This document shows positions 11,391 through 24,800 of a DNA stretch of 64,000 bases, in pieces (position 1 is the first letter of the stretch; every line of letters begins with the position of its first letter). The notes beneath the pieces are model-generated. The model worked only from the letters and a program-made list of their open reading frames with translations. It did not search any database and was not told where the DNA came from. The DNA comes from Archilochus colubris (Eukaryota; Chordata; Aves; Apodiformes; Trochilidae), in the NCBI GenBank assembly GCA_023079485.1, contig CM041084.1, forward strand, positions 69,225,709 through 69,289,708, read 5' to 3'. Both the position numbers and the translations under genes were made by a program.

Positions 11391-14300
11391 TTATGGAGAA
11401 GCACACCTGCCAAAGAAAAGTATGCTCTGAGTCGGGTTGTGGCGAATAAAGAAAACGAAAGGATGGTCAGCATTGAAATCCTCTTCAATAGCCATGCAGA
11501 AGTTAGCAATGCCAGCAGTGGCAGCTGCAGCTTCCGTGCCTTCCTCATTCACATCCACAAAAGCTTTGTGGACAACTTTAGAGAGAAAGAGGTCACGAGC
11601 CCCTGACATTGCTGACAAGTCAGCCTTGTCACTGTCAAACACATCCAACAAGCCCATAGCAGCTAAATCTGATTTAAGGTCATAGCTTTCTTCTAGTTTG
11701 AATTTTGGCAAGTGCACATGAACATCAGTGGAATACAGTTTCTCTGGACTTGTCCATTCCTGGAGCTTCTCTAAGGTAAGCTGCTTCTCCAGCTAGAATT
11801 AGAAAGACATCATTACATATAATCAGTGTAGAAATATTTTGTTTCCTGTAACATTTACAAGGATTTGTAGAGAAATAGACAACTACAAAGCAACTACACA
11901 AAAATGTCCTTACCTATATTATTTGATAGCTCCATATAGATCAAATGCTATTAAAATTAATAGCAGTCAGTGCAGTTTTTACTTTACAAAACAATGCAGA
12001 CATTTTCTTCTTGCTGCAGTGCAGAAGGAAAAATATATGCATTGATAGCAACTAAGACTGGTTATTGTTACTGTTTAATGTAACTAAATGGAATTATATA
12101 ATTCAAACCAAGTAACAAAAATAATCAACAGAGAGCTCAAAGAAGCTGGTGTGTTCCTGGTCATTTGATGAAAAACACTCTCACTACTTCAAGGCTAAGA
12201 AACTATAGACTTTTGAAGCTAATGAAACAGAAGTTCTGCATTAAGAACAAACAAACAAACAAACAAAAACCAAAAAACAACAAAAAAACCCCACAAGCAA
12301 AGCAAGTTAATTATCACAGTCAACTTTGTTTTCACAGTCTCCCTCATGCTTCAGTTCAGCAAACCAAGGGACACAAGAACACAAGGTCCAAAAGCAGAAC
12401 ACTTCTCTTCCTGATACAGCACGCACATATATACTTGACTGTGGTGCTAAAAGAGCACTGTCTAAAACTATGCTTGAAAGATACAGGGCTCTGAGAATAG
12501 GAAAAGCATTTTAGGGCTTTAGTTTTGAATGGCCTTTAAATAAATGAATCATTAAATAACTGCACTAGCGTAGACAGGTCACCTTCTGTAGTCCAGTGGA
12601 GCCATCTTCACTGTCATCAGGTAACAGGATGAGCATACTAAGCTCTCTTCCATCGTAAGGCAGCTCTAGAACACGGAGCTTCTCTTCAGGAAAATACCCA
12701 AACTCAAATTTCTTTTTTTGATACATCATCTTCACTGTCTTTCTTTCATTCTGGGTAGATAAAAAGTATCAAAAGTAAAAGCTAATAAAATACTAATTTA
12801 AAGAACTGATAAGAAACAAGGAAGTTGCTAATCTCATTCTTGCAAAAAATCTCTTCCTCCATGCTATCAGGTGATTATTAAACCATCTTGGTCAGACTCC
12901 TGACTTACTGTGTAATAAGTTTCTTCTGAAGACACAATAAATTTTTATTGCATTTCTTTTTTTTTTTTTTTTGCAAAAAATATCTTCAAGTTGCTGTACC
13001 TCTATATTGTTCTAGCCCCAAAAATGATGTTAATAGTCAACAACGATCAACTGTTCAACAGAAAGCAGGTGACTTCATACAGTACCTCGTAAAGCTGTTA
13101 ACATGAACAGGTAGAACAAAAAATGGGGCTTAATAAAAATGTACAAACATGCTAATACTGTTTACCTTGCCTCGCAAACAGGCACAGTTCGTAACCTCTG
13201 AAACTGCTAGCTGGCAAACTCTGATAGGCACAGGCAGGGTCTTAATCTACACATGAGAGTTTCCTCCGATACTTTTCACAGAATCAGCATTATTGAAGCT
13301 GGAAAAGACCCCGGAGGTAATCAAGTCCCGCCTATGACCTAACACTACCACATCAGCCAGACCATGGCACTAGGTGCCACATCCAGCCACATCAGCCTCC
13401 AGGGATGGTGACTCCACCACTTCCCTGGGCCATCCGTTTCAATGTCTGACCACCGTCTCAATGAGAAAATGCTTCCTGATATCCAACCTGAACCTCCCCT
13501 GGGGCAGCTTCAGGCCATGCCCTCCCGTCCTGTCACTCACTGCCTGGGAAAAGAGACCAACCCCTACCTGGCTACAACCTCCCTCAAGGGAGTTGTAGAG
13601 AGTGATAAGGTCCCCCCTGAGTCTCCTCTTCTCCAGGCTAAATGACCCCAGCTCCCTCAGCCTCTACTTATAAGAGATTCCCCCTAGTCCTTTCACAGCC
13701 TCATTGCTCTCCTCTGGACGCACTCCATCGCCTCAATGTCCTTCTTGAATTGAAGGGCCCAGAACTGGACACAGTACTCGAGGTGAGGCCTCACCAGTGC
13801 TGAGTACAGGCGGAGAATTCGATCTCTATTGGCCACACTATTCCTGATACGGGATGCCATTGGCCTTTCAGGACACCTGGGCACACTGCTGGCTCACGTT
13901 CAACTGGTTGTCAACCAGTACTCCCAAGTCCTCTCTGCCACTCCTCCCCCAGCCTGTAGCACTGCATGAGGTTATTGTGGCCAAAGTGTAGGACTCTGCA
14001 CTTGGTCTTGTTGAACTTCATACCACTGGCCCATCAACCCAGTCATCCAGGTCCCTCTGCAGTGTCTTCCTACACTCCACAGATCAATAGTCCTCCCAAG
14101 TTTGGTGTCATTTAATAAGGATTGACTCAACACCCTCATCCAGGTCGTCAATAAAGATGTTGAATAGGACTGGGCTCCGCACTGATCCCTGGGGGACATC
14201 CCTGGTCACTGGACACCAACCAAATGGATGCAGCACCATTCACCACCACTCCCTGGGCCCAGTCATCCAACCAATTTTTAACCCAGCAAAGGGTACACCG

Positions 14301-17300
14301 GTCCAAGCCACAGATGGCCAATTTTTCCAGGAGGATGCTGTGGGAGATTTCCTCCAGTAAGTGAGAGAACAAATAGCTTGCTGAATACAGAGAAATACTA
14401 AAACCTTGGTGTGAACTGGAAACAATCTGCAGGACTTCATGGTTGTTCATTATTTTATCTGTAAGCAAAGCTTCCCTTAAGAACCTCTATTATCTGATCT
14501 CTTTATTAGATTCATACTACTAAGATGTATCTGTATTACCTTATTTAACCGAAATGGCATGTCAGTGGTGTTGGCTTCTTCAAATTTCTCTGCCCAGTTC
14601 CCTTTGAAGTAAATAGCATTCACCAGTACGAGCCTGGTCATGTTATTAACTGAGGCTTCAGACAGCAGATTAGGGATTTTACCTTCAGGAAAGTCACAAC
14701 AAAATCTTGTAAGAAGCTGATGGTGTATAAAACCTGTATGAAGAAACTGATGCCCTAGAACCACTACAGGTACAAAACATTAGTCCATTCCTATAATGAA
14801 TTGTGTTAAAGTATGTCTTTCTACATCACCATACTTTTCAGTAGTACACACTACTACAATTTTGATATAATTTGATGAAAATATATTATATTTAGCTTAA
14901 ACTCATACCATACTTATCATACAAGAACTAGAAAACACTCACTTTTAGGATTTATGGATTTAGAAACACATATATAGTATGGACCATTACTGTCCAAAAC
15001 AAATTCTTCAACTCATGAGTATAAATCTCTGTTTAGATATCTCTCCTGTGCTCATCAGCCTGAACACAAAAAACAGAAGCCTCAGGACTTACAAAACTAC
15101 TTAGATGTCATGCTTAGTTATTTTCTGGGTCTGTCGACACATCAAGAGAATATCCCAGGGCAAAATTAAACTGTTCTAAAGGTGGCAGAAAAAGCCCATG
15201 CCTGCTCCCAGAATTTGAAAGACTACCAGTTACTTCATTAACCAAAGTACTTTACCTTCAGTTTTCTCCTCTACCCACTGGTTAATTTCTTTCCTGGCTT
15301 TATCACAAGCCTGAAGAAAATCAACTGTAGCCAAATCTGCTCCATATAATTTCTGAACATTAGTCAGGAAATCCTAGAATTTAGAATTATAAGAATAGCT
15401 TTCATTGCATGCAGGTTAGAAAACATCTCTTCCTGATGTAGATAGGGTGCATATCAAACAGATTATCACCTGCCCTGAGGTGGGGTTCTAACAGGGCACA
15501 GCCTGGAGGGTTTCAGGGGTTGAGGATTTTTTTTCCCCTCTTTCAGAGTAAGCCTCATCTGCCAAGTATACAGCCGATACTACAGGTGCTTACTACAGGT
15601 GATGCAGTATTTATTTGCCATTCTCCTGGAAAAGGCTAACACACAGCTAGAATAAAACAAAACTCTTTGAAAGAGGTGAAGAGAAAGAAAAATAGCAACC
15701 TAAGTACACACAAGGGTATAATTCACTGGTGAAGAAACATGTTGTTTAGACATGTTGAGCAGCCCCTTCCAAATAAGTACAACGTTTTCAAAGATATTTA
15801 AATAATGTGGTACTGGACCACGGAAAATCCTAAAAAGCTGAATGCAACAGACACAGCTGGTTGCATCCTACATGCAAAAGTTGGTTGCAACAGACAGATT
15901 TATCAGATTTATCTGATTGCATTTTAAAGAGCTGATTGCAACAGAGTGGGATGTTATGGCAGTTACTGTAAATCATGAACCCAGACAAGTGATATTTTTC
16001 TTTTGAGCTGAAAAGTGTAAGAATTGAACAAGCAATGAAAATCCTTTATTGTGTAACATCCTTTAGGTGGGATGCACAGATGCCTGCAGACAGGGAACAG
16101 TTTTGTGTGTGCAACACACAGCGTGCAACACTTTTGCTGTCTGCCCAGTAACATTTAGAAATATGCCTAGAACTATTTCCACTTCATAAATATTCAAAGA
16201 GCTGCATTTTCCCACCAAGTTCCACCACACCATCACAATCTCACCAGCATACCGGCAAAAAGCTGTAGGACTTCTCTCCAAAAAGCCGGTTGGCAAGTCG
16301 TAAGAGATAGGAAGTATTGCTCCTGTTTATATCCATAGTCAGAGTCTGAAGCCTTGAATGAATATCTTCAACTTCATCAAAATGAAGTGTCTGAAGTAAC
16401 AGAAGAGAGAAAGCTGCTGCTAATACTGCCTTGCAAGAACATACAGTACATCCTGAGGGTCAGCCTGATACAGCAGTGAGTAGGTTGAAGAAAGAGAAAA
16501 GAAGAGGATGTAAGGTCTTAGCTCAGACTTCTGTAAACTTCAAAGAATGAATGAAACTCTTTCTTGGTGCTGTGCTACCTGTGTCAACCACTTGTTTTAA
16601 GCTCCTCGTTTATATCTATCTACAGAGGAAGTTGTTGATCATAACTCTGAGTCCTGCCTGTGTGACACCTGCATGCCTCCCCTCCTTGGACCACTGGCCA
16701 TAAGGAATCTTTTCCCAGAGGGCAAATGAAAAGAGAGATGATGACAAACAGACACTTAAGCTTTCTGAGTTTCCCCTGTGGTGCAAGGGAACCTGGGGTT
16801 TTGCTTTTTGGAACATACAATCAGAACTAGCACAGGTGAGGTCTTAAGAAAACTTAGAATAATTATCTTTTACAGCTTTATCAGAATATAACTGCTCATA
16901 TAAATATTAAAAAAAAAACCAAACAAAAAACCTAACAAACCCCCCCCCAAAAAGTGTACCACCTTAAAAAGCAAACTTATCATTGTAGTTTCTCTTTCAC
17001 CTTAAAAAGCAAACTTATCATTGTAGTTTCTCTTTACCAGTACCTACCTCCCCAGAGGCAGACTGGCTAGCCAAAGCTTACAGATACAACAGCAAGATCT
17101 GCCAGACCTCATAGGTTCTCTGATAGGGAACACCAGACCAAAGCAGGGTCAAACTTAAGACATGTTCTTCTCAGTAAGGAAGACTGCTGTGGAACAGTCA
17201 TTGGGTTCAAAGGAAAGCCCTCATTTTTTCCTCACTGGGATTTTCGTCAGGCCTTGCTTGCATCAATCTATGCTGTGTTGCACAGATGAGTAAGTGAGCA

Positions 17301-18608
17301 ATAAATCACTGAGTTAATTTAGATTAGGATTACGATAATGGAAACAATTTTCTATATGCCAGCAAAAGCCTTTGGTGGTTATCAATCACTGCCTCCCTAA
17401 CTAGCTGTGTTTTCATAAGTAAAGCACTATGGTATGGGAGCATACATTATTGAAGCCGAGTGGGCTGAAACACATTATTTTCCCAATGTTCCTTTTGTAT
17501 GATTTCTGATGTCAGAATGTTTATCCTAGGTGGGGCTGTCAGTTTGATTATGTAGTATATATGATCAAAGTCTCTTTGTACAAGTAGTGAGCAGATCATT
17601 TTATTAGCTTATTCAGTAAGCAGAGCACCACTCAGCAATAAAATACTGTTCCTCCTGAAGTCCAGAATACAAAGGTGAAATTATTCAACAGCAAGTACAG
17701 GATGGTGACTGCAATGAGAAATCACACACCCTCTTGCACTTGCCTAACAAAGGTGGAAAATGATAGTGACAAAGCCCCTTCTGTGCAGGAGGCCTCAAGG
17801 AAAAAATGGCACACTCTTACATACACCATTTCTGCAATTTATAGTGAGGTTTCTTAAACTATCATGCCTAAACTAAGGCTACTGGAAGAATGGGCTTAGC
17901 TCCTCTGAGCTATTTAAGTGTCTAAGATACTGGTGCTTTGGTAGCACCATGCATTACCCTAGTTGTTATAATATAAATATATAATATAAACATAATATAT
18001 AATATAAATATATAATATAACATAAATATAAAACTAAGTATTATTGTTGTGTTTCTTACAAAATACACAGCATTATTTGTAAGAAGCATACCATTCATAA
18101 CCTTGTATTACAAAGCAGCTCTTTGCCAAAATGTCTCAAGGGAATTTACTGATGGAAACTCCAGTCAATTTAAGTGGAAACTGGTCAATTAATTACATTT
18201 GTTTCCTGCTTCAAGTACCAACAAGTGAAGTTAGGTGAGAAACAAGGTCATAGGAAATAAGGAAAGAGGGTTCTCGAAAAGGGCAGCCAGGAGGTAAAAA
18301 CAGAATGGAACACAAGGAAGACTCAAGGAGCACAATAAAAATATGACCCTCCTTTCATTTTCCTTCCTCTAAAACACAACAATTTTTAATGTGCATAAAA
18401 TGTAAAACAAAAGAGAATGGGTTTGGTTTGTTTTACTAACCTTCACCATCTGAGCCTCTGTATTACCTCTGGCCCCTAAAAGGACCATGGCCAGAGCAGC
18501 AGAGACACTGACAGGAGAGAAGAAAATGTTTCCTGCTGGGTTGGTCTCATGAAACCTTTGGAAGAGATCAAGTGCAAACCTGCTGTTTGCATTACAGAGG
18601 TTCTCCAT
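11391..18608 (-). CDS. SERPINB1: SERPINB1 (leukocyte elastase inhibitor), complete
   Basis: Intracellular clade B serpin that traps neutrophil elastase, cathepsin G and proteinase 3. Six coding exons, read on the minus strand: 18608-18441, 16390-16253, 15373-15256, 14682-14540, 12750-12583 and 11792-11391 (TAA). All have GT/AG borders and join in frame to 378 residues; human SERPINB1 has 379. The start ATG at 18608 gives the usual ov-serpin N-terminus ([16 protein letters not shown]) with no cleavable signal peptide. Hinge [10 protein letters not shown] is canonical for an inhibitory serpin; counting Gly as P15 puts Cys at P1 and Met at P1' (N-F-C-M), as in mammalian SERPINB1. The C-terminus [19 protein letters not shown] is the serpin signature region. 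There is no CD-loop exon. The introns hold an old CR1 (13276-14358), a 38-bp tandem repeat (16961-17036) and an AT-rich microsatellite (17965-18034). Exon 1 is non-coding, upstream. Confidence 0.95.
13276..14358 (-). mobile_element. CR1 LINE fragment in SERPINB1 intron 5
   Basis: Diverged CR1 in minus orientation. It begins on the + strand with the TCACAGAATCAGCATTATTG type of 3' end and continues through ORF2 C-terminal sequence ([19 protein letters not shown] and, further 5', [13 protein letters not shown]). Many stops and frame changes mark it as an old insertion. It lies between the fifth and sixth coding-exon blocks of SERPINB1 without touching the splice sites. Confidence 0.88.
16961..17036. 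repeat. 38-bp tandem repeat, two units
   Basis: Two adjacent, almost identical units starting ACCTTAAAAAGCAAACTTAT at 16961 and 16999. Intronic (SERPINB1 intron between exons 2 and 3). Confidence 0.9.
17965..18034. repeat. AT-rich microsatellite (TATAATATAAATA-like)
   Basis: About 70 bp made of TATAATATAAATA-like units, almost pure A/T and partly self-complementary. It ends about 60 bp before the left boundary of the duplicated segment at 18096. Confidence 0.85.
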
Positions 18609-19899
18609 GGCTGTACCTAAAATATAAAACAGTCAGTAAGGACACCAGGAGATGGTCTTCAAAAATGTAACCTAACCTTATGTGACTCACAGAGTAGTAG
18701 ATAATCTGGTTTCAACTGGGTACAGAAATTATAAGAATTCGATTGTCAGTCTGTCTTCATTAAAAAAAAATAAAATTAAAAAAAAACAACAACCCAGTCA
18801 CATTGAAAAAGTGTGTTTTTTTCCATACACATTGTATATTCCAACCTTTCATTTCACACTAACTTTAAAGACATTATTTTAAAGAAATCTTTGCCTTCTG
18901 CCCTGATATGGGAAGTATGCATGCTGGCAGGACTACAAGTTAAAGTCTTTCTATCTCACAGACCCAGCACACACTAGAGAGCTCACTTATGCAGCTTCCC
19001 TCCCCCCCCCACGCCAACTCTTCTACCCAAACCCTGCACAGAAAACATCCACAGCTCAAGCAGATAGAGACACCTTTCTGCAGGTTGCCCGTCTTCACAA
19101 CTCAAACTGTGCAACAAAAAAATTTTAAGCCCTGCCAAAGGCTTCAGTATGGGCTTACATCCTGCACTGTAAAGCACCAACCTGCTCTGCTGAGAACAAG
19201 TGACCTACCTGCACGCTGCATCCACGTCCAAACGCACCTGAGACCCGAGAGGGCTGAGCAGCCCTCAAGGGGTTTGTGACCTGCAGGTGACAGTACCGGC
19301 TATGGAAGGCAGAACAGACAAAGCTCCAGGGCTGGCACTGCACAGTGCAAGCAGTGATTCATTCTGGTGAGATGCTCCCTAAAACCCCTTGCAGAAGGGT
19401 TGGGTGAAAGGTGTGAGGGGTGGGTCTGGTGCTACAACCTATGCAAAAGCTAGTGGGTTGATGCTGTAAAACTTTCCTGCCCGCTCACCTCAGAATCCTG
19501 CCCCTTTTTGACTGCTTACAGTGGGACGCTTGGGTTTGGCTATTTCCAGCCTGTTTTCTGAAGCAGTTCCCTTTCAGATACAGGCAGCTGTGCACCTACC
19601 CCCAGCAACAGAGGCAGCAGCACAGTTACAAGCCTGCGAGCTACTGTCACAAGTACTGTCCACACCCAACTAAATGGAAGATTTTGCACCATAATTTTGG
19701 TACAGGGATTACAACATAACACCATTTGTTTCCACTGCCTGATGGATAAACGCTCTACAACTTCACAAGGTTTTTTTTATCTAGCGCTATAATAAATAAA
19801 TAAATAAGTAAGCAAACACAAACCCTAACGCACTTTCACTTTCGTTTCATTAAACCACCACTGTTGCAGGCTTCCTCCACTGAAAACTGAGGACTCCCA

Positions 19900-20300
19900 G
19901 CCCGCACAATAAGGCTGCTCGACAGAAGCCCGACGAACCGCGCAGATGCAGCGGCCGCGGAGGAGGGAAGGAAAATCTTCCGCATTTCGTCCCGCTATCA
20001 CCCAATTCCTAAATAAAACACCCAGACAAGGGGTCCCCAGACTTCCTCCTGCCCCATGGAGTTTCAACACAGCCAAGAGCCGCTGCTCTGCCTACCTGAC
20101 CGAGTCGGCGAGGAGAGGTGCTGAGGAGCCGCCAGGCTGGGCGAGGCTAGGGGCGGCCAGCGGGGAGGGGAGCCCGCAACCGGGTCCGCACGGGAGTCCT
20201 GGAGAAGGCTTCGATTTCCCGACGAAGGGAAGGAGGTGGAGGCCTCGGGAGCGAGGTTAAAAACAGACCCTTCCCTCACCAGAGAGAGAGGATTTTAAGG
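19900..20300 (-). promoter_or_regulatory. SERPINB1: Putative SERPINB1 promoter / non-coding exon 1
   Basis: GC- and CpG-rich island in AT-rich surroundings, 1.5 kb upstream of coding exon 2. A good minus-strand donor, CAG|GTAGGCAG, has its last exonic base at 20096 and could end 5' UTR exon 1, joining the acceptor TTTTAG|GTACAGCC just before the ATG. A second candidate donor (GCAG|GTAGGTCA) ends at 19209. The equivalent stretch is missing from duplication copy B. Confidence 0.5.
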
Positions 20301-21153
20301 AAGGAGGAGCTTGGAGGGGGAATGATGTTGTCCAGTGGCTGGAGGTTACCGGGGGCACCCACGCTAACACACCTCTGCCCTCCCACCCAGCTGCGCTATA
20401 TGCACTCAACACGTAGCTCACACTTCTCTTTATTATTTTTAAAGAAAAAGAGAACAACGGAGGATTTCACCTTTGGTTTAACCCCATGGTTTTTATCCAC
20501 CCACCCTCCATCTGGAGGCCCAGAACACTCCCCCTACATCCTGCCCCTTCTAGCTTTGGGGTTCAGAACCAGCCCTTCAGCTGGAGTTCAAAGCAAATAA
20601 ATTGTTAGGTGGGTCTCCCCTCCGCCCTCTAGGTGATGCTTTTATTGTCTTCAGGTGAGTGAGTGTGCACTGCATGAAGCACAGGGCAATCCAGCACCAG
20701 CTGTGCACACAACAACAGGTAAACCTTGGAGTCCTACCCAGAGAAAAAAACCAAACAAACCAAAACTAAACAAACACTTGGCTTCCAAACCCTTTGCTGC
20801 AAGTCCTTGCATGGCCAGCCCCCAAACTTCCCTCCAGCCCCAGTAAGCACCTCCAGTTTTCATTGTTCAGAAAAGCCAATCTTTAACAATGTATTATGAA
20901 CAAGCTGCACACAAACTGACTGTATCTAATCAAGGAATAGTCTTCTTCATTCTACAGATAAAAGCCATGCATAATTTATGGTTGAACACAAGAGGAAGTC
21001 TTAGAGCATTTAGAATTCTTTTATTATTTCAGGTACAGAAGCAGCAAACCAAGTCACTTTACTAGGACAGCTATTCAGCTATGTCTTTGGTATTAACCAC
21101 ACCATTTCAGAAACTATCAATTGGAAAAATACATAATAGAAAAAAATAAAAGC
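20301..21153. other. Intergenic spacer between SERPINB1 and SERPINB6 copy A
   Basis: No gene seen. The sequence is shared with copy B (31020-31830), including a C-rich stretch near 20480-20560. The open frames here are not conserved as proteins. Confidence 0.6.
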
Positions 21154-21862
21154 TTTATTTTCATTTAAATATTGCATAGGCACCATATGCTTTCTCATTA
21201 CACCCCTTGTTAAAGGACTAATAAACTAGGTGACAGGTAACAAACCCAGGTGTCCTGTGGTGAAAAAAAGAATCATCACCACTCGAATACCCTCTAAGGT
21301 CACTGGTACTAAGCCATACTTCCATTACCAATCTTGTCCAAGTGCTTGTGCAGTTATCCAAGAAAGTCTGTCCACTCAGGATGCTTAGCAAGACTTGGAA
21401 CAGGCTGCCAAATACTCCTACCATCTCTCGGGAATGTATTAAGGCATTAAATCAGTGAGTCAGGGGAAAAAAACCAAAGGTAGGTTGCGGGGAAAAGGAA
21501 CAGGGGGAAGGGGACTAAAGATGAGCTCCAGCCTCATCAGGAAAAGAATTAACTTCTTCCTTTCCAGTGAGATGTTATCCAATCTGCTTCTTGGTGGCTA
21601 CAAAAAGGGAAGTGCAATAATATTCCTTGTGTTAGCGAGAAGTTTGAGGCTTCTGCATTGGAGGCACACAGGGCAAGAGCGTTGCTGTACACAGCAGTTG
21701 CTGCCTATGTCCAAGTGGCTGTGTTATTTTATTCAAGCCCTGGATGAAGACTACAGAAGTGGACTCAGGCACAGTTAAGAGAGACAGTGCAAAAAGAGTA
21801 GCCCTATTCTAAAGAAAATCAATGTTGCTGCGTTGGCAGCTCTACTGCCAAACATCTCCTCT
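21154..21862 (-). other. SERPINB6: SERPINB6 copy A 3' UTR with poly(A) signal
   Basis: A minus-strand AATAAA at 21159-21154, about 700 bp after the stop codon, is preserved at the same place in copy B (31837-31832). The open frame on the + strand at 21455-21778 is an antisense shadow. Confidence 0.6.
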
Positions 21863-24800
21863 TCAGGGAGAGCAGTACCTGCCACAGAACAAAATGCTGG
21901 AAGTTTTGTTGTGCCGGATGAAGAAGAGGAAGGGATGATCAGCAGTGAACTCTGGAACAAACATTGCACATTCCAACATCATCACTGCTGCTGTGGCAGC
22001 TGCTGCTTCAGTGCCTTCTTCATTGACTTCCACAAAGGACTTGTGAACTACTTCAGAGAGCCACAGCTCATTGCCAGCTGACATTCCTGAGAAGTCGGCC
22101 TTCTGAGAGTCAAAAGCATCAGGCATTCCCATGCTGCTCAGGAGGGGTTTCAAATCATAGTTTTCTTCTAGTTTAAATCTGGGTAAAGACACCTTCACCT
22201 CTGTAAGGTCCATCATTTCAGGATTGATCCAATCCATCAGCTTGTCATACGTCAGTTCTCTTTGCAGCTAAAGACAAAAATCCAGTTAGAGAATGAGAAT
22301 GAGAAGAGTGTGTAAAATTTATTTACACAACCAAAAGTAGTGAGTGCTGTGGTTTCTTACATGGTGCAGAACAGGCATCTTTTTTTCCCAGGTTGAGAAA
22401 AGTTAAGCCAAAATTATATGTTATACTTCTGATTAGAGACTACAGCCCCAGCTGAGATCAATACCATGTGCTTTTTGGTAGATAGTGTAAGGACCAGTCC
22501 CTTCCATAGAAAGTCTACTTCTATAAAGCCTGCTACATTGGGATGTTTTACATTTTTACAAATGAGAAGTTAAGACACAGAAGAACAGATTACAAATGCC
22601 CAAGGGAACTGAACCCAGCTCGTCTGTGTCTTAACCAAGGGTTCCTCCTTCAGTTTCACAGGCTGAAGAAAACCTCTTCTCACTATGCCCTGTGCAGTCA
22701 GTGTGACAAAGCCTATCAATAGAATACCTTGTCCAGAGCACACAAAAAGTATTTCCTATCTCCACAACAGAAGAGATGCTACACTTCCCTGTCAGTCTGT
22801 TTCCAGGTGATGGGCCAATCTGCCAGCTGCTCAGAACAGAAAATCTTTGGGACAAGATATAGGACTCCATAAGAGCTCTCCCAAATCCCCTCTCACCATA
22901 TATGATGCCCACCATATTGTGCTTTCACCACAATTACAACTGCTGCCAAGGAAAGTCAGGTTTTCCTTCAGAGCCTCAGGCTAAGGAGGCAGCACACAGC
23001 TTGACCAGCAGGGATACAAGGTATGCCAACCATTCTGGGGGCAGAGAGGTGGTTGCTTTATTGGTGATTGAGCAGCAATGACAAAAACTTTGGAACTGAA
23101 CCACAGCTTGATGCAGTCCCAAACTCTCTTCCCTGGAAGCATACAAACTGTCCTTACATTTAGCTCAACAACTTACACTTTCCAAGCCCGTGGAATCATC
23201 CTGGATTGCATCAGGGAGCAAGATGATCATGCTGAGTTCATTACCAACATAAGGGAGCTCAAGGATTTTTGTCTGGAAGTCCCCAATATAGGTCATGTTG
23301 AATTTATCCTTCTTGAACATCATCTGCACAGGTTTGGTCTCTTTCTAAAAATAAGATGTCAACAGTTAGTACTGAGCTAGCATGCTGGTCTCAAAATACA
23401 AAGCAGATACCCAGTTACTGAGGGCTTTTTAGAATTTGACTGCAGAGAACTAAACATACAACAGACCACTGCTCCACCACAGTCTTTTAGAAAGCAAGAG
23501 GTAAGTAAGGACCCCTGAGGTCACAAAGAAAGTGTTCCTAATAAGAGGAGAGGGTATAAGATATTTCATAGAACCTACCCAACATCACTTCGCTTGAATG
23601 ATACTTTTTTCTTCAGAGTTAAATGTATTCACTTCAGAGTACAACTATATCATCAGCATTTTACTACTTCTTACCTTGTTGATTTTAAAAGGCCTTTCTG
23701 TTGTTCTCTCTTTGTCAAAGTGGTTTTCCCACTTGCCCTTGAAATAGATGGCATTCACCAACACAAGTCTGGTCAGAGAACTGATAATCCCCTCCACCAA
23801 CAGATTCTGAATTTTACCTTTAAGAGAAATAGGGAAAAAACAATACCAAACCAAGCAATTTTTAACAGTTTGACATGCATCAAATTATTATCTAATATAA
23901 TGTCTACTCTGTAATTAATACACAATAGATAAGAGAATTAGGTACCAAGCAGAGCAGAACAAGAAATCAATGTTTGAATTCTTTGTTTTTTAATTAACGA
24001 TATTATAATTTTGTCCAAGCCCTGGCTCCCATTAAGTACAAAAGAGAATTCTGCAAAGCACTCACCTTCAGTTCTTTCCTCTACCCAGCCATTGATTTGT
24101 TTTCTGGAATCCTCTGGAGCATTGATGAAGTCAGTCTGTTCTAGTCCAGCCTGGTAGATCTTCTGACTCGACTCTATAAATGACTAAGATGGACATCCCA
24201 AACAGCTTTTCAGACACACTTGTTACTCTCATTCACCCACAGATAAATCTCTAATGCACCAGGAAAATCCACCTGCTTTCTTCCCCCACCTTCATACTGA
24301 GCTAATTAAGTTTTGCCTGACCCATTCCCATCAGGTTTTAAACTGCCTATTTATATTACGAATTGTATGGTAAGTCAAATGGCTTGCTTAGTATGCTAGG
24401 AAGTTCTACATAATAAGAGTAATGACATGGTTATTTTGGGTTGTTGGTTTTTTTTTTCTTCAATGAGAACATACATTTTTGTAATCTTCATTCCATATAA
24501 ATTTCATTCTTAAACTTTCCAGACCAATAGAAAACTTTATATTCAAACGGGAACTGTTTTTTCTTAGATAGACAAATATATTACTGGACCATGGAAGCCT
24601 GAAGGTTTTGTCTGATGGATTTAATAGTGCTTAGCCTGTGATCTGAATGTACAACTGGTGCAATCTAAAAAGAGCTTCTCCAGAAAATTCAAACAGGCTT
24701 TGGCACAATCTATCACATTGGTGATAGGTAGGTATCAGCCTACACCATGTGGAAAGTAAAGCCCAAAGCCTGCCTTTGGCTTCACAAGGAAATAGCTAGC

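Noticed and set aside
12247..12300. AAAC-rich stretch resembling a short repeat array or CRISPR-like pattern
   Set aside because: Simple (AAAC)n microsatellite in an intron; no spacers, and this is a vertebrate genome.
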